Assembly (NCBI GenBank): GCA_023399355.1
Contig: JAEWQC010000276.1
Coordinates: forward strand, 7,467 to 71,466
Length of the DNA stretch: 64,000 bases
Source of the DNA: Bacillota bacterium
GTDB taxonomy: Bacteria; Bacillota; Clostridia; Acetivibrionales; DTU013
Direction: 5' to 3'
Shown: positions 27,532 through 36,107 of the stretch, in pieces
How positions within the stretch are numbered: the stretch's first letter is position 1
Layout: every line of letters starts with the position of its first letter
Notes under the pieces: model-generated
The model's database searches: none
What the model was told of the DNA's origin: nothing
The model's input: only the letters and a program-made list of their open reading frames with translations
Made by a program: the position numbers and the translations under genes

Positions 27532-28025
27532 AAAAGGCATAGAACTCCCGCGTCAGATTGCTGTTTTTATCATAATCATAGCTGCATTGTTCGAAAACGT
27601 CAGCAATCTTCTGGTAAGCTCTCCGCTCACTGGCTCGAATCTCACGGATACGTTCCAGCAATTCATCGAAGTAATCCTTGCCAAAAGGATGACCATTTTT
27701 AAGTAGTTCATCATTCAAAATAAAGCCTTTTTGAATATATTCATGCAGAGTTTTTGTCGCCTACTGGCGGAATCTTGTGGCTTTTCATTGAATTAACACG
27801 ATACCCAACAGCGATAATTGCATCAAGGTTAAAGAAATCTATTAATCTTGAAACCTCACGGTTACCTTCAATTTGAACTTGTGCAAATTTTGCACAAGTT
27901 GAATTCTTGTCTAATTCTTCCTCCTCATAGATATTGGAAAGATGCTTTGCTATAACACTCCGCTCAGTTTCAAACAGATCCGCTTTATATAGAGCAATTA
28001 TTTTCTCTGTGTTTTTCATGAGCAC
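27506..28025 (-). pseudogene. Broken RhuM-family (virulence protein) gene
   Basis: Two adjacent reading frames together match the RhuM family. The upstream part (28025-27741) contains IALYKADLFETERSV and FNLDAIIAVGYRVNS. The downstream part (from about 27760) contains ATKTLHEYIQKGF and KNGHPFGKDYFDELLERIRE. They are separated by a one-base slip in a run of four A on the minus strand (27782-27785) and by an in-frame TAG (27761-27763) where the family has Trp. The 3' end is replaced by the higBA operator region. It should not make a functional protein. Confidence 0.85.
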
Positions 28026-28048
28026 ACCTCACCAAAATAATATAACAT

Positions 28049-28234
28049 TTATCGTTGTGTTTTTTTCGCTTTCTTAGTTCGCCCATCTATCGGTTTTTCC
28101 GCATCCTTCGGAATAGCCCAAACATGACCGAGGCGATAGGCTCCGGGGATACGGCCTTTATCGCAGAGCACTTCGACCATGCGCTGTGTAAGGCCCCATT
28201 CTAATGCTTTATCCTTCGGGGTAACATAATCCAT
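28049..28234 (-). CDS. Small excisionase-like helix-turn-helix protein
   Basis: A 61-residue protein matching the short HTH proteins common in Firmicute mobile regions (ALEWGLTQRMVEVLCDKGRIPGAYRLGHVWAIP), ending in a basic tail. Such proteins resemble MerR/excisionase DNA-binding domains. It starts upstream of the RhuM remnant in the same direction. Confidence 0.75.
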   Translation of the reverse strand: MDYVTPKDKALEWGLTQRMVEVLCDKGRIPGAYRLGHVWAIPKDAEKPIDGRTKKAKKTQR

Positions 28235-28543
28235 GGCAAAAAACTCCTGTCAAAGTATGTCAAAATTATCATATATCTCTCAAACGAATAATACAAGCTG
28301 GATTCACCTAATTAGTGGATAATAAAATGAGCAGTAAAAAAACGTGCAGTCATTGAAACTACACGCCTTTCCATTGGAGCTGGTGAAAGGAATCGAACCT
28401 TCAACCTGCGGTTTACGATACTGCTGCTCAGCCTTTGAGCCACACTGCATCTACATATGAGGGCGGGACATCCGACTTCGACTTTATTATAATAAAACTG
28501 CTATGAAATTCAGCCTACTTTATTAACAACCCCCGGCCTCTGT
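28235..28543. other. 309-bp gene-free stretch
   Basis: It contains the degenerate tRNA-Thr (28375-28449), a direct repeat with 26688-26729, and AT-rich sequence. The end of the biosynthetic cluster lies at 28544. I see no clear terminator for the cluster. Confidence 0.6.
28375..28449 (-). pseudogene. Degenerate tRNA-Thr (anticodon CGT)
   Basis: The 3' half is intact (T-arm, CCA) and an anticodon loop with CGT at 28415-28417 is recognisable. The acceptor 5' strand pairs at only about three of seven positions with the 3' strand, the anticodon stem has a mismatch and the D-loop is short. It is probably a decayed tRNA gene, recombined at its 3' end. Its 42 bp at 28372-28413 are identical to 26688-26729. 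Confidence 0.65.
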
Positions 28544-29926
28544 TTATGCACACAGTTCGGACAGTTTTGCGTGTGGATCTTCCAGCACTGCTGCAATCAC
28601 CGATAGAAAAAATTCATATATCTGTTCAACTTCCGGCTTTTGCATAATATCCAGCCGATAGATAAATTGAAATACAAGTTTTTCCTTGTTCACCTGCCTG
28701 ATCCGCAGTAACAAATGAACTATTTCTTCTTTCTTTCGTGCGAAGAGCAACTCTTCGTCCGCATTATAATTATCAAAAGATACTATGGTGTTGATGAAAA
28801 AGAACCTGCCGTCCGGACTGAGACCTTTATTCTGATCTCTCCCGGCATTTTCCTGCTCCCTCCCGACTTCCTCCTGATCTCCTCGAGCTTTTTCCCGATC
28901 ACTCCCGGCGTCCTCCGGTTTTAAAAAACCGAGTTTGATCACCTCTTCACGCATCAATCCGGCGTTAAAACTTTTATTCCTGATTGCCGATTTCCACTCA
29001 TTCATGACCAGTTTCAACAAGTCCATGAAACAAAGATCCTGATTCATCCGGACCCTGATGGGGAGTAGGCTTGGAAAGCATCCAATCATCTGCTGTTCTT
29101 CGGGAGTTACCCTGTTGTGGAAAAAGGTAGAAGTCAGTACATCGTTGCTGGAATTTGCTTTCGACAGATAGAGAAGCATCAATGCCATGCAGAAAGCAAG
29201 AACGGTAATGTGCTGCTGTTTAAAGAAATCCTCCAGTCTTTCACGTAAATAAAAAGGAAGGATAAATTCAGTACTTGCACAGAGCAGGCAATCCGTGGAC
29301 ACCGTGCCCGGTTTAGGATCACAGGAACCAAAAGGAGGCGCCAGTTTTTTCATCCAGTACCCTATGCTGTCCCACATCTTTCCCACCTCTGAATCCTCCT
29401 GCTGTTTTTGCGCATATTGAAAAAATGATGGTTTTTCTGCTAACTCTGTGTGTGTTTTGTTCAAAAGGATCTTGTATTCTTCCTCCAATTCCTGCCTGAC
29501 TAAATTGAAAGACCATCCATCTGAAATCACATGGTTCAATTTCACAAAACACGCACTGGATTTATGCAAATCCAATATTTTGAATTGAAACAGTTCACAG
29601 TTAAATAATTTCATTGGTTTCTCATTTTCGCTGTCCAGCCAATCCTCTAAAAATGGCGTACCCTTTACCGGACCCAAATCGCATACCTCTATGTCTTTTT
29701 TTTCGCAATCGCATAAATACTGAACCACTTCATTGTCATTCCGGGTCAGCCGGATACGCAGCCCGTCATTTTTTACAATCACGCGATGAATGGCATCCTT
29801 TAGCAGATTAGTATCCATTCTGCCGTCAAAAAAAATGATGCAGCTCAAATTCATACAATTCTCATCCATATGTTCGAGCATACTGCACATTCCGTTCTGG
29901 ACCAGTGTCAAGCCGCAATATTCCAT
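28544..29926 (-). CDS. Stand-alone condensation-domain protein
   Basis: A 460-residue NRPS-type condensation-fold protein. The active-site motif reads NHVISDG (about residues 131-137): the catalytic second His and the DG are kept, while the first His is Asn. No adenylation or carrier domain is attached. Such free C domains form amide or ester bonds between a carrier-bound acyl group and an amine or alcohol. Four in-frame heptad-length repeats (28825-28908) lie in a charged insert. The ATG at 29926 is chosen because GGGGAGGG lies 9 nt upstream; the frame opens at 29965. It is the last gene of the cluster. Confidence 0.8.
   Translation of the reverse strand: MEYCGLTLVQNGMCSMLEHMDENCMNLSCIIFFDGRMDTNLLKDAIHRVIVKNDGLRIRLTRNDNEVVQYLCDCEKKDIEVCDLGPVKGTPFLEDWLDSENEKPMKLFNCELFQFKILDLHKSSACFVKLNHVISDGWSFNLVRQELEEEYKILLNKTHTELAEKPSFFQYAQKQQEDSEVGKMWDSIGYWMKKLAPPFGSCDPKPGTVSTDCLLCASTEFILPFYLRERLEDFFKQQHITVLAFCMALMLLYLSKANSSNDVLTSTFFHNRVTPEEQQMIGCFPSLLPIRVRMNQDLCFMDLLKLVMNEWKSAIRNKSFNAGLMREEVIKLGFLKPEDAGSDREKARGDQEEVGREQENAGRDQNKGLSPDGRFFFINTIVSFDNYNADEELLFARKKEEIVHLLLRIRQVNKEKLVFQFIYRLDIMQKPEVEQIYEFFLSVIAAVLEDPHAKLSELCA
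28825..28908 (-). repeat. Four 21-bp in-frame tandem repeats in the condensation gene
   Basis: Units begin at 28825, 28846, 28867 and 28888. On the coding strand they give seven-residue repeats (AGSDREK, ARGDQEE, VGREQEN, AGRDQNK-like), a charged flexible insert not expected in a condensation fold. Confidence 0.85.
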
Positions 29927-29954
29927 AAAAACGTACCCTCCCCATCCTGCCTGC

Positions 29955-31127
29955 CTATCTTCCATGAAGATACAAAAGAATACATTTCGGGCATATCGGC
30001 ATTAAGCCCTGGTCTATAATCAGCCTTGCCTTTTTATACTGCTCGCTGTTCCACAAATCGCCTACGCTGAGTTCTCTCAAATCTCCAATCGTAAACTCCG
30101 GGAACATTTTACATACTGTCACCGTTCCGTCTGCATTCACATTCATACGATTTGAGGCTGCAAGACATGATTTTCTGTTCTGTCCGGTCTTTGCCCCTCC
30201 AGTAATAAAGTTCTCGACCTCATCCATCTCCAGGGCGGGTTGATACCTGACCCGAATTTTCCAGGTCTTTGCGTTGATTTTATCCAGATCTTTTTTCAAT
30301 AAATCGATCCTTTCATGCTTAAGATTGTAAGTATACGAATGCCAGCTTTTTTTCCTGTTCTTGTCGTAACCGGGCAGCCAATTGAATTTGTCCTCAAAGA
30401 ATTCATCCATTTTCAGGCATGAATCTTCCGGGATATACCATGGAAAGCAGAAATATACCGTGTTGACGCCTTTTTCTTCGAAATACGTCAAATAGTCAAA
30501 AAGCTTGCCGACCATACTGTCTGTAATTACGCAGTTTACAGATACTTCCCCCCTAAAGGCGCCTTTTGCCTTACAGTCCAACAATGTATCTATTCCTCTT
30601 ATGACTTTTTTATAGGTACCCCTTCCCCGGATAAAATCATTCTCCTGTTCAAATCCGTCAAGACTGACCAGAACCGCAAGACTCCCGGATATTTTCAGAA
30701 GGGACTCCAGATTGTCCTCCATCCCTGTCGCATTGGTGCAAAGCACAGTCCATCTGGGGTCTTCCGCCAAAAGATCGCAGAATCCGTCCCAGTGTTCATA
30801 ACAAAGCGGCTCTCCTCCCCATATGTACAAATTCGATTTTACATCCTTTGTTTCGGAAAATATTTTCTCAATAATTCCAAAGTCCAGATCCATTTTTTGC
30901 ACACAGGAATCCATATTATTGTGATGTCCGTCCTCACTCCACTGATAACAGTGTTTGCACCTGAGATTGCACCTGTTGGTAAGCTGAAGCCCGATCTCCT
31001 CCGGAAGTCCGGTCGCGAAATCCGGCTTTGACTGTCTCTCCCGTGATGCAAGTGACATGTTTCGGATCGTTCTTTTAATTCGTTCAAAGGATTTCTCGTC
31101 AAATTCAACGTTTGTTTTAGGCTGCAT
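29955..31127 (-). CDS. Radical SAM protein with SPASM domain
   Basis: A 390-residue radical SAM enzyme. The cluster motif CNLRCKHCYQW (CxxxCxxC, about residue 53-60) binds the SAM-cleaving [4Fe-4S]. The C-terminal part contains SCLAASNRMNVNADGTVTVC and CPKC, the cysteine pattern of SPASM domains holding auxiliary clusters. The family modifies peptides or acts as maturases (AnSME/PqqE/MftC type). AGGAGGAGGAAG precedes the start. No precursor peptide is obvious nearby, so the substrate may be the cluster's carrier-bound intermediate. Confidence 0.85.
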   Translation of the reverse strand: MQPKTNVEFDEKSFERIKRTIRNMSLASRERQSKPDFATGLPEEIGLQLTNRCNLRCKHCYQWSEDGHHNNMDSCVQKMDLDFGIIEKIFSETKDVKSNLYIWGGEPLCYEHWDGFCDLLAEDPRWTVLCTNATGMEDNLESLLKISGSLAVLVSLDGFEQENDFIRGRGTYKKVIRGIDTLLDCKAKGAFRGEVSVNCVITDSMVGKLFDYLTYFEEKGVNTVYFCFPWYIPEDSCLKMDEFFEDKFNWLPGYDKNRKKSWHSYTYNLKHERIDLLKKDLDKINAKTWKIRVRYQPALEMDEVENFITGGAKTGQNRKSCLAASNRMNVNADGTVTVCKMFPEFTIGDLRELSVGDLWNSEQYKKARLIIDQGLMPICPKCILLYLHGR

Positions 31128-31183
31128 GATCTTCTTCCTCCTCCTGCTATTTTCTAAAATCTTGGGATAACTGCGCTGATATG

Positions 31184-32269
31184 CTACGCATCACGTTTCA
31201 TTACCACATCAGGATAGTCAATGGTCGAGCTCCTGTTCATCAGGTTCCGGTGAAGCCTTTCCAGAATGTCCATGGAAAATCCCGATGTTTTCCAATTTTC
31301 ATAGGAGATGCCAAATCCCAGGTGTTCCCATATCTTTGCATTTTTATCTTCCGCTTCTCCGAAAGGGTCCAGTGTAATAATAGGCGTGGCAGACGCAAGC
31401 GAATCGAGTAGTGTGCCACCGCCGGGTTTACTGATGATTGCCTTTGCTTCTCTGATCGTATCGAATAATTCATGACAGCATTCCTTGTTTTTATAGATGG
31501 TTTTTTCTCCAGCCCTGATTTCAGCCATAGGCGGAAATTCATGACAGCCGTTTCCGTTTTTCATCCATGGGTTCCAGGCCGGATCTATCATGTAATACCT
31601 GTGCTCCGTCCCGGCCTCCACCTCTTCAGGAAAGTATGCAACAATATCCAGCTTGCATCCCGCCCTGTCAAGTTCGGATAATTTACTTTTATAGGTACCC
31701 ATGCCCCATCCCCCGCCATGTACAACAAACCGGTCCTTTCGCCGCTCATATTCTATCGGCTTTTGATCCGTTACCGGTATTTCATAGCATAGCCGCCTTT
31801 CATTCCAGTTCCATAGCCATATCTGTCCATAATTGCTGCATATATCGGTGAAATGACTCAGAGACTGGCAAATATCGGCATCAATGTTCAGGACATCCAC
31901 TTCAATAGGAAAGCCGCTCTTTTCCCTGTACATCTCCAACAAGGGAACCCAATAACCCGAGAAAATGATAAAGCGCCTTCTGCCGGACTGTTCCCACAAG
32001 CCGAACAACTCAGCCACCAGGGATTCATCCAGAGTGGAAGACATATCTTTGGTCATTTTCCGCCCCTTCAGTGCCAGTCTGAAATTGTCATGAAAAGCCT
32101 TCTTGTTGTCCAGAATTTTAGCCTTTTTTTCTTCTGAAATCAGATTTTCAATCACTGCGACATCCGTATTCACCTTTCTTTTTTTTAATTGGTATTCCAA
32201 TATCAATGCAGGTATGTAAACACCAAGAGCAACACCTGAAGCAAGTATTGTTACTGTTTGATCCTCCAT
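31184..32269 (-). CDS. GT-B fold glycosyltransferase, MurG/UGT-like
   Basis: About 361 residues. The C-terminal nucleotide-sugar-binding region reads ISKPGGGTLLDSL and TPIITLDPFGEAEDKNA, like the donor loop of MurG/GT1/GT28 enzymes, and the N-terminal half is a Rossmann-like acceptor domain starting VTILASGVALG. The ATG at 32269 is favoured because the upstream Met at 32305 overlaps the preceding gene's stop codon region and lacks a ribosome binding site. It probably transfers one sugar of the cluster product. Confidence 0.7.
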   Translation of the reverse strand: MEDQTVTILASGVALGVYIPALILEYQLKKRKVNTDVAVIENLISEEKKAKILDNKKAFHDNFRLALKGRKMTKDMSSTLDESLVAELFGLWEQSGRRRFIIFSGYWVPLLEMYREKSGFPIEVDVLNIDADICQSLSHFTDICSNYGQIWLWNWNERRLCYEIPVTDQKPIEYERRKDRFVVHGGGWGMGTYKSKLSELDRAGCKLDIVAYFPEEVEAGTEHRYYMIDPAWNPWMKNGNGCHEFPPMAEIRAGEKTIYKNKECCHELFDTIREAKAIISKPGGGTLLDSLASATPIITLDPFGEAEDKNAKIWEHLGFGISYENWKTSGFSMDILERLHRNLMNRSSTIDYPDVVMKRDA

Positions 32270-32285
32270 TTTGCCACATCCCCCG

Positions 32286-33632
32286 TTAATATATTTTAAA
32301 TCCAAACGATTTCAGGAACTCCCCTGCTGTGTGTATCAACTCAAGCCGCTCTTCTTCCGTTCCGGCTGCTGCAGAATAATAGAGTCTTCCCTTGCATATT
32401 TCCGCCTCTCCCTTATCAGGAGAAGCACCGCAGCTATTCACAAGCAATGTATTGGCCGATAGCGGGAGGATTCCTTTTCCCGTCTCAAGTTCAAACAGAA
32501 TGCTCGCTTTCTTCATTTCCGAAAGCAGTTGTTCATATTCGAACGACTGGGTATATCCAAGAGTTAACAGGCCCAATTGACCTTCCGAGTTGAATTTTTC
32601 AAGATACATATTAATATGGCGGTTTACCATCCCCATTGTCTTTCTTGCATTAATCTCCACGAGAGGGACAATATTTCCGTCTTTCAGAATCATCGAGTCA
32701 ATGCCGATTTCTCCGAAATACCCGTCCTTATACAGTTCCTCCGCAATTTCAACCATCGTTTTAAAGTAGCCCTTTTCTTCCAGAATTCTGTATAGATCTC
32801 CGCTGATACAGCAAGTCCCGGCATAGTTGAACCGGTTATTCACTATTTTTTGCATACTGGATATCCGGATCTTTCCATCTGTGTCCAAAATAAGATTGCA
32901 GGAGAAATCTTCCTGTTTGTCCAGAAACGGTTCCAGTAAAAGCCGTACATGCTTTTGATGATCTTCCTGCTTTTTCATATACCCGGCCAGCTTTAACAGA
33001 ATCGTCGCCGAGGTGACCAATATGTTTCCTTTTCCTGATACCCCATACTCGTCCTTCATGAGAAAAGCACCGTCTTTCAGCAGTTCAAGCCCCTTCCGGA
33101 CAAGCTGCTCCGAGTCGTAAACAGCTTCACCTCCGGCATTTAAATCCAGCTTTTTTTTAAGGCTGTTGGAATAAATTTTTGAATTTACCGTTTTGACATG
33201 TTCCAGTTGGGGCAAGGCATGACAAATATTCAGTGAGCGGCTCATCTCCAGTGTATTCGGAATGATTGCATAAGGGGAGAGGCAAGTATCCATATCTACC
33301 AGTTTCTTAACCCTGGAGATATTGTTTTCCATGACAGCCGTTTCGAAAATATTGCAGCTTGTACTGCCACTATTTTCGGTGCAATCCTCCAAATCGGACG
33401 AATTGCTGTCAAAGTCAAATCCTATTTGATTCAGATAAGCCTTGTGGCAGTCATTCATCTTCTTTCTCGTAATGAGTACATCCCTATCCGCACAAAAAGG
33501 AAACAGCAATTCATCCATACAACCGATCATATTACTGCTGCCCTGATCATGAATTTCAGGCAATAATGCCGTATTGCCGTCACGCCAGAACTTTTCGGAA
33601 TCGAATACTCCCATTACCAGCCTCTTATTCAT
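32286..33632 (-). CDS. ATP-grasp ligase-like protein
   Basis: A 448-residue protein with ATP-grasp landmarks. These are FLMKDEYGVSGKGNI (lysine plus glycine-rich loop), a middle strand LLEPFLD, and a metal-binding end segment GEIGIDSMILKDG followed by VPLVEINARKTMG. ATP-grasp enzymes join a carboxylate, through an acyl-phosphate, to an amine or thiol. A cluster-specific amino-acid ligation is plausible. The start at 33632 follows GGAGG; the frame opens at 33746 inside the carrier-protein gene. Confidence 0.75.
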   Translation of the reverse strand: MNKRLVMGVFDSEKFWRDGNTALLPEIHDQGSSNMIGCMDELLFPFCADRDVLITRKKMNDCHKAYLNQIGFDFDSNSSDLEDCTENSGSTSCNIFETAVMENNISRVKKLVDMDTCLSPYAIIPNTLEMSRSLNICHALPQLEHVKTVNSKIYSNSLKKKLDLNAGGEAVYDSEQLVRKGLELLKDGAFLMKDEYGVSGKGNILVTSATILLKLAGYMKKQEDHQKHVRLLLEPFLDKQEDFSCNLILDTDGKIRISSMQKIVNNRFNYAGTCCISGDLYRILEEKGYFKTMVEIAEELYKDGYFGEIGIDSMILKDGNIVPLVEINARKTMGMVNRHINMYLEKFNSEGQLGLLTLGYTQSFEYEQLLSEMKKASILFELETGKGILPLSANTLLVNSCGASPDKGEAEICKGRLYYSAAAGTEEERLELIHTAGEFLKSFGFKIY

Positions 33633-33669
33633 AGCCCACCTCCATATCCTTCCTGCAGAGATCCCTTCT

Positions 33670-33951
33670 TCAGCCGGCCACAGGGTCATTTTCTGCCACC
33701 GGGCCATTTTCTGCCGCCACAGCTTTTTCGATAACCTCACATACACTGGCTATCTTCTTCAGATGCTCCATGTCAAGCATGTCAAAATCCATTTCTATAT
33801 TGAATTCATCCTCCAGTCTGAGCACAAAAGTAATCATTTGAAGTGAATCCAATCCGACTTCGCTGATGATGTCGGAGTTGCCATTCAATGTTGCTTTCAA
33901 ATTGCTGTCGTTTTTTACCTCGCACAGGATTTCAATTACTTTTTCAACCAT
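33670..33951 (-). CDS. Acyl carrier protein (second of two in the cluster)
   Basis: A 93-residue four-helix carrier protein. The phosphopantetheine site is GLDSLQM (Ser about 36). The rest (FVLRLEDEFNIEMDF) is typical of ACP/PCP helix II-III. The C-terminal tail AAENGPVAENDPVAG is a short repeat-derived extension. GGAGG precedes the ATG. The gene is directly upstream of the ATP-grasp gene and may carry the amino acid or acyl unit it activates. Confidence 0.9.
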   Translation of the reverse strand: MVEKVIEILCEVKNDSNLKATLNGNSDIISEVGLDSLQMITFVLRLEDEFNIEMDFDMLDMEHLKKIASVCEVIEKAVAAENGPVAENDPVAG

Positions 33952-34000
33952 GACTTCACCTCCATAAAATATTAATCCAACTCCAATGAAACCTTTATTT

Positions 34001-35221
34001 TCATCCGGCCCTTTTTGTCAATGCTTCATAGGTATGAATCAGCCTCTGTGCACAAAGTTCTCCTTTGTAGGCCTGTGCAAGGATTCCGGATTGCTTCCCG
34101 AAGTTCTCCCTCAGTTCCTTGTCTCCGCACAGGGCATTCAAAGCCAGCACATACTCCTCCCGGCTCTTACAGACATATCCGTTCCCCCTGTGCCGGACGA
34201 AATCCACCGGTCCCCCCTTGTTTGAAACGATTACCGGCAGGCCTCTGTACATAGCTTCTATAACGGACAGGCCAAATGTATCCGAAGCATGTGGTGAAAA
34301 ATAGATGTCCACACTGTTATAAACTTCTACCAGCTCATTCTGGCTCAAAAGCCCCAGGTACTTGATGCTCCTGTCCTTTTCGCACGCCGCTTTCACCCAC
34401 TCAATTGTCCTGGGGCTGCCACTTCCTGCCAGATACAGTTCAGCCCGCTCATTTTGCTTTGCAGCCTCCCGAAACAATTCCAATACGATCCTTATATCCT
34501 TGCCTCCGTCAAACCTTCCCGCATACAATATTTTGATGGATTCCGATTCCCTGATACCCATATTTTCAGCATTGGACTCAAATACCGCTTCATTGACCCC
34601 CAGGAACTTCCCGCAGATAACATTTTCAATCCCATGCAGCAGCAGATGCTTCCCTGCATCCCTGCCGGAACACAGTACCATGTCATACCCTTCGTACACC
34701 TCATGATAAACCCTGTTCTTATCCTGCATGTAGGGTGATATGACATGTTCAGGCTTGACCTGCCTGGAAAATTCAGGATAGTTTGTCTGGTAATAGGCTG
34801 CGGCAGGGATTCCATGTCTGCCTGCATAGTCAATCGCAATCCGGTCACGATAGGCGAATGTTTTGTCCATTCCATACAAGGCAAGGCCGTAGATCCTATC
34901 CGGATCATCCACATGAATGACCTCCGGAATAAAATCTCCGATTACCGCTTCCAGATCCCACAAACTGCTTTCAAGAAATTTGATTTTATCCGGTCGTAAC
35001 GTATTTTTCTGGGATGGAACAGGTTTCACAGTGACATTCGGAAAGATTTCTCCGAGATAATCCCCGTATGTGGGGTATATCTCTTTTTCCAGGCTGTAAT
35101 CAGGGCACAGCAGCAATACATGGTGCCCCATATTGGAAAAATGGCCGCACATATTGTACAGCTGAAAGGAGGAACCCAATGCCTCCGGGAGAAAACCGGC
35201 TGCTATAATGCATATGTTCAT
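34001..35221 (-). CDS. Glycosyltransferase family 4 (paralogue A)
   Basis: A 406-residue GT-B fold retaining glycosyltransferase. It starts MNICIIAAGFLPEA, has the donor-site motif GRFDGGKD and the EX7E-type region DTFGLSVIEAMYRGLP. It is clearly paralogous to 36097-37332 and 38438-39703, which share the N-terminal pattern, the PVPSQKN-like segment and IYGLALYGM-like motifs. Three tandem copies suggest addition of successive, similar sugars. Confidence 0.9.
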   Translation of the reverse strand: MNICIIAAGFLPEALGSSFQLYNMCGHFSNMGHHVLLLCPDYSLEKEIYPTYGDYLGEIFPNVTVKPVPSQKNTLRPDKIKFLESSLWDLEAVIGDFIPEVIHVDDPDRIYGLALYGMDKTFAYRDRIAIDYAGRHGIPAAAYYQTNYPEFSRQVKPEHVISPYMQDKNRVYHEVYEGYDMVLCSGRDAGKHLLLHGIENVICGKFLGVNEAVFESNAENMGIRESESIKILYAGRFDGGKDIRIVLELFREAAKQNERAELYLAGSGSPRTIEWVKAACEKDRSIKYLGLLSQNELVEVYNSVDIYFSPHASDTFGLSVIEAMYRGLPVIVSNKGGPVDFVRHRGNGYVCKSREEYVLALNALCGDKELRENFGKQSGILAQAYKGELCAQRLIHTYEALTKRAG

Positions 35222-35311
35222 TGCTTTAACCTTCCTCTCGGGATTATAAAGTATTTATTCCAAGAAATTTTTTCCAACTCATTACTGCTATGTCCGGCAA
35301 GCTATCTTCTT

Positions 35312-35419
35312 GATTTCCGCCAAAGCTGTCCCCTTGATTTCCGGCAAAGGTATTCCTTTGATTTCAAGCACAGGTATTCCTTTGATTTCAGGCACAGGTA
35401 TTCCTCTGATTTCAAGCAG
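35312..35419. repeat. 24-bp tandem repeats (4.5 units) after the phosphopantetheinyl transferase gene
   Basis: Units begin at 35312, 35336, 35360, 35384 and 35408 (partial). On the minus strand they encode octapeptides such as EIKGIPVL in the +1 frame relative to the end of the phosphopantetheinyl transferase. The gene's own last codons (MEIKDLL) resemble a unit. The array lies in the 190-bp gap between two cluster genes and touches the stop codon at 35412. Confidence 0.9.
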
Positions 35420-36107
35420 TTATTAACAGATCCTTGATTTCCATTTTACGGATGTTCCCCCTGATATTTTCACAAGGACTTTCCACGGCGACGGATATGC
35501 AGTAACCGCTGATATGGAAGGACTTGAATGCCACTTCATCATTCTTCAGAACGTTGAAGCTGTCAAATGGAATTGCAAGTCCCCGCCCTTTGCATTTTAC
35601 ATAGGATTCCTTCATTGTCCAAAGCCTGCATACACTTTTTTTGTCCTCATTGCCGCCGGACATCAGAAACCTGATTTCTCTCTCATGGAAAAATGTCGAC
35701 ACCGTGTGTTGGATTTCCCGTTCCGTTGATTCGACATCTATGCCAACCTTACCGTCCAGTATGACTGCACAGGCTGTCACTTCACCGGAATGCGACAGAT
35801 TGAAGTCGATCCTGCCGTTATGATTTCCACAGAATTTGTCATTAAGATCCTTTAGTTGCAATCTGCCGTAAGGATCTCTTTCTATGCATATGTTGTTCAC
35901 CGGAAGACCGGTAATCCCTGATAATATGCTTTTCGCCAGCGCCCTTCCGCACAAGAAATGATTTTTCCTGCCTGTACTGGAGCACCTGTGGTAATATTGC
36001 AGTTCATCCCTGTCCAGGAACCGGGTCGCATGGATTCGGCCTTCCATGTCGGAACCGGTTCTGAGATAATAAATGTCTACCATACCGTTTTGCAGACTAA
36101 ACGGCAT
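35412..36107 (-). CDS. 4'-phosphopantetheinyl transferase (Sfp type)
   Basis: A 231-residue Sfp-family enzyme. It has the magnesium-binding motif GIDVEST and the second motif LWTMKESYVKCKGRG. It converts apo carrier proteins to holo forms by transferring phosphopantetheine from CoA, so it should prime the cluster's two ACPs. It overlaps the preceding glycosyltransferase stop by 11 bp. Its 3' end runs into the 24-bp repeat array. Confidence 0.92.
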   Translation of the reverse strand: MPFSLQNGMVDIYYLRTGSDMEGRIHATRFLDRDELQYYHRCSSTGRKNHFLCGRALAKSILSGITGLPVNNICIERDPYGRLQLKDLNDKFCGNHNGRIDFNLSHSGEVTACAVILDGKVGIDVESTEREIQHTVSTFFHEREIRFLMSGGNEDKKSVCRLWTMKESYVKCKGRGLAIPFDSFNVLKNDEVAFKSFHISGYCISVAVESPCENIRGNIRKMEIKDLLITA

